Origin: Cryomorphaceae bacterium
GTDB lineage: Bacteria; Bacteroidota; Bacteroidia; Flavobacteriales; Crocinitomicaceae
Reading direction: 5' to 3'
DNA: 9,899 nucleotides
NCBI GenBank assembly: GCA_021298235.1
Contig: JAJTDX010000076.1
Location: forward strand, 1 to 9,899
Made by a program: the position numbers and the translations under genes. The notes below the pieces were generated by a model that saw only the letters and a program-made list of their open reading frames with translations, was not told the origin of the DNA and did not search any database. This document shows, one piece after another, positions 5,960 to 9,899 of the stretch (the first letter of the stretch is position 1; each line of letters starts with the position of its first letter).

Positions 5960-6568
5960 GTGAAAATCCCTTCCAGATACATTGAAAAAGCCGTTGAGCA
6001 ACTCTCCTCCCTCCCGGGAATAGGGAAAAGAACAGCCTTGAGGCTGGTGCTGCAGCTGCTCAACCGCACAGATCAGGAGGTTAAAACGTTTGCAAGTGCG
6101 ATCCTTGAGATGAAGGAACATGTCAAAAAATGCAATTCCTGCGGCAACATCAGCGACCAGGAAATCTGTTCAGTATGTTCGGATCCACGACGCGACCAGA
6201 GTATCATCTGCGTGGTGGAAGACATCCGCGATGTGCTGGCCATCGAATCGACGGAATCCTACAAAGGGATCTACCATGTGCTTGGAGGAATCATCTCTCC
6301 CATGGATGGCGTTGGACCTTCAGATCTAAACATCACTTCACTGATTGAAAAAGCCGAAACCGGTACTGTGATGGAGATTATTTTTGCGTTAAGTCCAACA
6401 ATGGAAGGCGATACAACGAACTTTTATCTATTTAAAAAATTGAGCGACAAAGGAGTGCTGATCACTTCACTTTCTCGCGGTGTAGCTGTGGGAACTGAGC
6501 TTCAATACGCAGATGAGGTCACACTCAGCCGTTCGTTGCTTCAGCGACAACCCTTTAAATTAAATTGA
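5960..6568 (+). CDS. recR: Recombination mediator protein RecR
   Basis: A 202-residue protein, the normal RecR length. RecR works with RecO (and RecF) to load RecA on single-stranded gaps coated by SSB. Domains in order: helix-hairpin-helix (LPGIGKRTALR, about 18-28), a four-Cys zinc finger (Cys58, Cys61, Cys70, Cys73), a Toprim domain (IICVVEDIRDVLAIEST, then YHVLGGIISPMDGVGP, about 82-165), and the C-terminal SRGVAVGTELQYADEVTL block. The last normally reads GVPVGGELEYAD, so small changes are present. The start is GTG at 5960: an in-frame TAA at 5948 excludes anything longer, the next Met is residue 51, and KIPSRYIEKAVEQLSSLPGIG is the expected N-terminus. A TAATTTTA motif (5948-5955) may be the -7 element. 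It forms an operon with mscL. Confidence 0.96.
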   Translation: MKIPSRYIEKAVEQLSSLPGIGKRTALRLVLQLLNRTDQEVKTFASAILEMKEHVKKCNSCGNISDQEICSVCSDPRRDQSIICVVEDIRDVLAIESTESYKGIYHVLGGIISPMDGVGPSDLNITSLIEKAETGTVMEIIFALSPTMEGDTTNFYLFKKLSDKGVLITSLSRGVAVGTELQYADEVTLSRSLLQRQPFKLN

Positions 6569-6569
6569 T

Positions 6570-6956
6570 ATGATCAAGGAATTCAAGACATTCATCATGC
6601 GTGGCAATGTGATCGACCTTGCCGTTGCCGTTATCATAGGTGGAGCCTTCAGTGCTATCGTAGGTTCGCTGATCAATGATGTCATTACTCCGTTGCTGCT
6701 TAACCCTGCCATGGAAGCATTGCGCGTTAACAAGCTGGAAAATCTAGGGTGGCATGGGGTTCTTTATGGTAAATTCATTGCATCGGTCATCAACTTTCTG
6801 GTAACCGCATTCATCGTTTTCCTTCTCATAAAAGCAATGAACAAAGCCATTCGCAAGAAAGAAGATGACGAGGCCTCGAAGGAAGTTACGCTCACCAAGG
6901 AGCAAGAGCTACTTACAGAAATTCGTGATCTCCTAAAAAAGAAAGAGCAAGAGTAA
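6570..6956 (+). CDS. mscL: Large-conductance mechanosensitive channel MscL
   Basis: A 128-residue protein, slightly shorter than E. coli MscL (136). It forms a homopentameric pore in the inner membrane that opens under extreme tension and releases solutes during hypo-osmotic shock. The N-terminal FKTFIMRGNVIDLAVAVIIG is the family signature, covering the amphipathic N-helix and the start of TM1. TM1 spans about 15-43 and lines the pore. A short periplasmic loop (about 44-65, LNPAMEALRVNKLENLGWHG) follows, then TM2 (about 66-90, FIASVINFLVTAFIVFLLIKAM), a basic cluster (RKKEDDE) and a C-terminal helix (LTKEQELLTEIRDLLKKKEQE) that forms the cytoplasmic bundle. The ATG lies one base after the recR stop (TGAT-ATG), so the two are co-transcribed and probably translationally coupled. 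The gene converges on the 6965-7639 gene with eight bases between the stops and no visible terminator. Confidence 0.96.
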   Translation: MIKEFKTFIMRGNVIDLAVAVIIGGAFSAIVGSLINDVITPLLLNPAMEALRVNKLENLGWHGVLYGKFIASVINFLVTAFIVFLLIKAMNKAIRKKEDDEASKEVTLTKEQELLTEIRDLLKKKEQE

Positions 6957-6964
6957 GGAGCTGA

Positions 6965-7639
6965 TCAATCCGTATTTTTCTGTACAGAATATCTTTTTGC
7001 AAAGCTTCTGATCTGGCCGGAATGTATCTCATGGATTCCCGAAGTCAATTCGAGCTCACTTTGGAGCATACATTTTGCGACCTTTATTGCTGAAACAGGA
7101 CGATAACTTTCAATTAAGCCTGTTTTGCCAAGAAGATTTCCAACTTTTACAGACATTTTCTCTCCAATCCGTTCTTCCTTTCGTAGCCCCTCCAAAACCG
7201 AAGGCTTAATGATAACGAGCTTTTCGAATCCAATCTGTTTCGCATTTGCATCAAGGGTTGCTTTCATTCTCGAGTAAAAAAACGGAGAATAGGAAGATAC
7301 GCCTATCGCAGAGATCAGTACGCAATGCTTCACTCCTTTTTTTCTTGCGAGCTTCATGACCTTTGTTGGAAAGTCTACGTCAATTTTCCACTGTTCTTTT
7401 TTAGAACCTGCAGTCTTCAAGGTGGTGCCAAAAGCAATAAAAAGTGCATCCAGATCTGCACTTACAGGTAAGGAATCGATGGATTCAAAGTCGACCACAT
7501 GGTTGATCACCTTCATGGTCTTCAGCTCCAGCTCACGTCTTGTTAGAAGCTCAATTTTTTCCACGCGATCGTCCTCTTCCATTAGCTCTAAAAGCTCCCC
7601 TCCAACAAGACCTGTGGCTCCAAGAATAAGTACCTTCAT
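6965..7639 (-). CDS. Atypical short-chain dehydrogenase / NAD(P)-binding Rossmann protein (TIP30/HTATIP2-like)
   Basis: A 224-residue protein from ATG 7639. The N-terminal MKVLILGATGLVGGELLELM is a Rossmann fold with the GxxGxxG nucleotide-binding loop. Later come the strand ALFIAFGTTLKTAG, LISAIGVSS with the conserved Ser110, and YSRMK with Tyr122 and Lys126, the YxxxK pair of short-chain dehydrogenases. YRPVSAIKVAKCML, near the C-terminus, resembles the end of TIP30/HTATIP2-like proteins. The substrate is not known and catalysis is inferred only from the motifs. Longer starts exist at ATG 7663 and GTG 7672, but the GATGLVGG loop is expected within the first ten residues, and a promoter motif at 7651-7658 overlaps the longer starts. 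The gene is divergent from the RRM gene at 7747 and converges with mscL. Confidence 0.85.
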   Translation of the reverse strand: MKVLILGATGLVGGELLELMEEDDRVEKIELLTRRELELKTMKVINHVVDFESIDSLPVSADLDALFIAFGTTLKTAGSKKEQWKIDVDFPTKVMKLARKKGVKHCVLISAIGVSSYSPFFYSRMKATLDANAKQIGFEKLVIIKPSVLEGLRKEERIGEKMSVKVGNLLGKTGLIESYRPVSAIKVAKCMLQSELELTSGIHEIHSGQIRSFAKRYSVQKNTD

Positions 7640-7650
7640 GATTTTTTTTT

Positions 7651-7684
7651 CAAAATTAATCATGGAATTCACTTGCTGTCCAAA
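7651..7684 (-). promoter_or_regulatory. Candidate promoter of the short-chain dehydrogenase gene
   Basis: On the minus strand TTTG (7681-7684) and TAATTTTG (7651-7658) match the Bacteroidota -33 and -7 elements, with a 22-base spacer. The -7 element ends 11 bases before ATG 7639, so the leader is only a few bases long and the longer candidate starts would not be on the transcript. Confidence 0.45.
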
Positions 7685-7700
7685 AAAAATCCTATTTTCG
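7673..7700 (+). promoter_or_regulatory. Weak candidate promoter of the RRM gene
   Basis: TTG (7673-7675) and TATTTTCG (7693-7700, one mismatch to TAnnTTTG) are 17 bases apart, about 46 bases before the ATG. It overlaps the divergent promoter at 7651-7684, so the two could compete. TATAAT at 7706-7711 is an alternative. Confidence 0.22.
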
Positions 7701-7746
7701 GCTGATATAATGTTTACTTCAGCTTAAATACCGCTATTTCATTTAT

Positions 7747-8340
7747 ATGACTAGTATTTTTGTTGCGAAGCTTGATTTTAATATAACTAGTGAACAGTTA
7801 AAACAAGCATTCCAGGTATACGGAACGGTTCTCAAAGCGACCGTTGCTACCGATCGTGAAACAGGAAAATCCCGTGGATTTGGTTTTGTTGAAATGTCCG
7901 ACCGTGATGAAGCTATGGCTGCAATCAAGGGATTGGACGGTTCTCTCCTTAACGGACGTCCAATTGCCGTGAAAGAGGCAGATCAGCGGCCAGACAATCG
8001 AGGCCCCAGAGAACAACGACCGGATAACCGTTCAGACCATCGTCCGAGGGAACCAAGACCGGATCAGCGGCCAAGAGATGAGCGTCCACCTGTTGCACCA
8101 ACCTTTGTTCCTCCTTCAGATGATGCTGTAAAACTGGAACGTAAAAAGGAACGAGCACCCGATAAAGAGAAAAAAAAGGAGCGTGAACAAGATGGGTTCA
8201 ATAAAAAACCTAAAATGAGTGCGTACAAAAAGAGTGGTAAAAACAACCGCTTCTTTGATGACGACGAAGATGATCTTGACGACTTGGAAAATGCGAGCTT
8301 CTTCAATTTCGATGACGACGAAGAAGAGGATGACGATTAA
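7747..8340 (+). CDS. RNA-binding protein with N-terminal RRM and charged C-terminal tail
   Basis: A 197-residue protein. Residues 2-78 are an RNA recognition motif with RNP2 (IFVAKL, 4-9) and RNP1 (KSRGFGFVEM, 41-50); the aromatics Phe5, Phe45 and Phe47 should stack on RNA bases. The tail has four parts. Residues 81-113 are rich in Arg, Pro and Asp with RPDxR-like repeats. Residues 125-148 are Lys/Glu-rich. Residues 149-168 are basic. The last 30 residues are almost only Asp and Glu with paired Phe (FFDDDEDD, FFNFDDDEEEDDD). Short RRM proteins are known in Cyanobacteria and Bacteroidota and bind single-stranded RNA, some in cold response; the tail suggests a self-associating or self-inhibiting protein, which is inference. 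The stop shares four bases (8337-8340) with that of nnrD. Confidence 0.92.
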   Translation: MTSIFVAKLDFNITSEQLKQAFQVYGTVLKATVATDRETGKSRGFGFVEMSDRDEAMAAIKGLDGSLLNGRPIAVKEADQRPDNRGPREQRPDNRSDHRPREPRPDQRPRDERPPVAPTFVPPSDDAVKLERKKERAPDKEKKKEREQDGFNKKPKMSAYKKSGKNNRFFDDDEDDLDDLENASFFNFDDDEEEDDD

Positions 8341-9179
8341 TCTTTAAGAGATTGAAATGCCGTACTGATATTCTCTATTATGTCGGTTGCAAGCATACTT
8401 TCTAAAGCGATTTTCTCACATGTAATATCAGCTGCTAATCCATGCAGGTAGACAGCAAGACACGCAGCGTTGAGCGAAGAATATCCTTGTGCCAAAAATG
8501 CTGTGATCATTCCTGTAAGCACATCTCCTGAACCGCCTTTGGCCAATCCAGCATTGCCTGTAGTAGTGTAATATACTATTCCATCAGGAGTGAAGATTCT
8601 CGTTGATGGTGATTTCAACACCAGAACCACAGAATTTTGTTGTGCAAATTCCATTGCGTGATCAAGGATTTCCTCTTCATTGCTCCAGTTTTTATTGATT
8701 AAACGAGAAAATTCTCCATAATGTGGCGTGACAACAGAATTTTGCAGAACCCTCGACATACCATCTGGATCAGAAGCGAGAAGATTCAAAGCGTCTGCAT
8801 CCAATACCATCGGCAAAGAATTCGTTTCAAGCAACGAAAAAAACGCTTTTTTTGTTTTTTCAGACACCCCTATTCCAGGCCCGACACCGACTGCGGTAAA
8901 CTTTTCAGAAAGAAGTATTTCCGTAAATTCTTCCACACCACTAAACGACAACATAGCTTCCGGCAAAGAAACCAACATAGGGAATTCCAGACAATTCGGA
9001 ACGTGAGCAGTTAGAAGTCCTACACCAGATCTGAGACAAGCTTTTGATGCAAGTATGACAGCCCCTGCTTTGCCGCGACTTCCCGCTATCAAGAGCGCGT
9101 GACCATGATCCCACTTCGAAGAGCTTGGTTTTCGGGGCTTGAAAAGGGATCGAACAAGAATCCGATCAATTGCAATCAT
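8337..9179 (-). CDS. nnrD: ADP-dependent (S)-NAD(P)H-hydrate dehydratase, stand-alone
   Basis: A 280-residue cytoplasmic enzyme of the ribokinase-like YjeF C-terminal family. It uses ADP (or ATP) to dehydrate damaged NADHX and NADPHX back to NADH and NADPH. Motifs: GHALLIAGSRGKAGA (26-40), ACLRSGVGLLT (47-57), VGVGPGIG (97-104), DADALN (127-132), TPHYGEFSRL (151-160), and NAGLAKGGSGDVLTGMI (209-225) with catalytic Asp219. In many Bacteroidota this is the second half of a fused NnrE-NnrD protein of about 500 residues; here the epimerase half is missing and the chain starts in what would be the linker. The ATG overlaps the stop of the upstream MBL-rhodanese gene (ATGA, 9176-9179), so the start is well supported and translation is coupled. 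The nnrE partner must lie elsewhere or be absent. Its stop overlaps that of the RRM gene. Confidence 0.93.
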   Translation of the reverse strand: MIAIDRILVRSLFKPRKPSSSKWDHGHALLIAGSRGKAGAVILASKACLRSGVGLLTAHVPNCLEFPMLVSLPEAMLSFSGVEEFTEILLSEKFTAVGVGPGIGVSEKTKKAFFSLLETNSLPMVLDADALNLLASDPDGMSRVLQNSVVTPHYGEFSRLINKNWSNEEEILDHAMEFAQQNSVVLVLKSPSTRIFTPDGIVYYTTTGNAGLAKGGSGDVLTGMITAFLAQGYSSLNAACLAVYLHGLAADITCEKIALESMLATDIIENISTAFQSLKD

Positions 9180-9899
9180 TGCTTAGTTGCACATGAAAAA
9201 TCTGTTTTTGGAACAGCTGTTTTAGCTATCGCAGCAAAACCTCCGGCTACCTCTTTAAAGTGATCATACCCTCTGGATTTTAAGATCGAGGCAGCGATCA
9301 TACTGCGGTACCCACCGGCACAATGAATGGTAAAAGGTTTGTCCTTTGGAAAAGCACTCATTTGTTCGCTTATAAAATCCAAAGGAATATTCACTGCTCC
9401 TTTCACATGTTCCGCTTCAAATTCACCTGGTTTACGTACATCTATTACAAGTGTGTCTTCCGTAAGCTCGTTCTCAAATGTTTCAGCTGATATACGATGA
9501 ATGGAAGATGTTTCCTGGCCTGCATTCTTCCACGCTTCAAAACCTCCATCAAGGAATCCAATCACGTAATCATACCCTACTCGGGCAAGTCTAGTGATGA
9601 CTTCTTCTTCCCGTCCCACATCCGTGATCAACAACAACTGTTGTTTTACATCTGGAATCATAGCACCCACCCAAGGCGCAAACTGCCCGTCAACACCGAT
9701 ATTAATGCTATTCGGTATATGTCCCTGCGAAAACGCCTGCGCATTCCTTGTATCCAGCATGATTGCCCCGGTTTCATTTGCCGCAGCTTCGAACGCTTTA
9801 ACAGAAAGAGGTGAATGTCCGCGACGAATTACCTCAGCGATAGGATCATATCCCGTTTTATTCATTTGTACATTCATCCCAAAGTATCCCGGAGGCGGT
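9176..9899 (-). CDS. C-terminal part of an MBL-fold/rhodanese fusion (persulfide dioxygenase-sulfurtransferase type), open at the window edge
   Basis: The frame continues past ATG 9877 to the window edge: the upstream codons read PPPGYFG before MNVQMNK. That is the junction expected in proteins that join an N-terminal metallo-beta-lactamase-fold persulfide dioxygenase to two rhodanese domains, as in Staphylococcus CstB, so 9877 is probably an internal Met. Numbered from that Met, the first rhodanese-like domain (about 23-120: LDTRNAQAFSQGHIPNSINI, LDGGFEAWKNAG) has no Cys in its active loop (LLITDVGREEEV), so it is a pseudo-rhodanese. The second (about 128-218) has IHCAGGYRS with catalytic Cys186. 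Such fusions oxidise low-molecular-weight persulfides and transfer sulfur. The tail ends DFSCATKQ with a further Cys229. It overlaps nnrD by four bases. A plain tandem rhodanese is the alternative, but the open frame argues against it. Confidence 0.85.
   Translation of the reverse strand, partial: PPPGYFGMNVQMNKTGYDPIAEVIRRGHSPLSVKAFEAAANETGAIMLDTRNAQAFSQGHIPNSINIGVDGQFAPWVGAMIPDVKQQLLLITDVGREEEVITRLARVGYDYVIGFLDGGFEAWKNAGQETSSIHRISAETFENELTEDTLVIDVRKPGEFEAEHVKGAVNIPLDFISEQMSAFPKDKPFTIHCAGGYRSMIAASILKSRGYDHFKEVAGGFAAIAKTAVPKTDFSCATKQ

Noticed and set aside
5831..6121. 96-residue minus-strand open frame
   Set aside because: It covers hairpin 3 and the first 160 bases of recR on the opposite strand; recR is certain, so this is a shadow.
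7640..7672. Longer dehydrogenase starting at ATG 7663 or GTG 7672
   Set aside because: The Rossmann loop would be pushed 8-11 residues inward, and the -7 element TAATTTTG would lie inside the coding region.
8064..8306. Ser-rich 80-residue minus-strand open frame under the RRM gene
   Set aside because: It is the complement of the Asp/Glu and Lys/Glu codon runs, which gives long Ser/Phe/Leu-rich false frames.
1..9899. CRISPR array, tRNA, rRNA, insertion-sequence transposase or defence system
   Set aside because: No regularly spaced repeats, no cloverleaf or rRNA segment and no transposase or nuclease motif were seen on reading both strands. The repeats at 5461-5940 are hairpins, not spaced direct repeats.

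Overview
The window most likely comes from a member of the Bacteroidota, probably of the Cytophagales type. Four things point there: small lipoproteins with a loose lipobox ending in S-C, TAnnTTTG-type promoter motifs with almost no Shine-Dalgarno signals, a secreted OmpA-domain protein fused to a large ZU5-like C-terminal half, and a bacterial RRM protein with an acidic tail. No genus is claimed. There is no CRISPR array, tRNA, rRNA, transposase or phage gene, and most of the window is ordinary chromosome.

Layout. Positions 1-369 (+) hold the end of an unrecognised gene that is open at the window edge. Positions 404-1467 (-) hold three small lipoprotein genes; two are clear paralogues and two share a leader. 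Positions 1599-3089 (-) encode a periplasmic or outer-membrane OmpA-like protein, followed by a 12-bp hairpin. Positions 3090-4990 form an AT-rich stretch with a membrane-anchored protein and a lipoprotein, neither recognised. smpB (4991-5440, -) and recR (5960-6568, +) are divergent and separated by about 500 bp of non-coding DNA rich in hairpins. That DNA looks like an interspersed repeat or non-autonomous element. recR is followed one base later by mscL (6570-6956).

Positions 6965-7639 (-) encode an atypical short-chain dehydrogenase/NAD(P)-binding protein. It is divergent from an RRM-domain RNA-binding protein (7747-8340, +). The window ends in a translationally coupled pair on the minus strand: the C-terminal part of an MBL-fold/rhodanese fusion of the persulfide dioxygenase type (9176-9899, open at the edge) and nnrD (8337-9179), the NAD(P)H-hydrate dehydratase without its usual epimerase half.

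How the genes relate. Several are housekeeping: ribosome rescue (smpB), recombinational repair (recR), osmotic safety valve (mscL), nicotinamide cofactor repair (nnrD) and reactive sulfur handling (MBL-rhodanese). The accessory part is the lipoprotein cluster and the AT-rich island. No multi-gene new system is evident. The items most worth a second look are the smpB-recR repeat element, the duplicated lipoproteins with the conserved leader, the AT-rich island, and the coupled rhodanese-nnrD pair.
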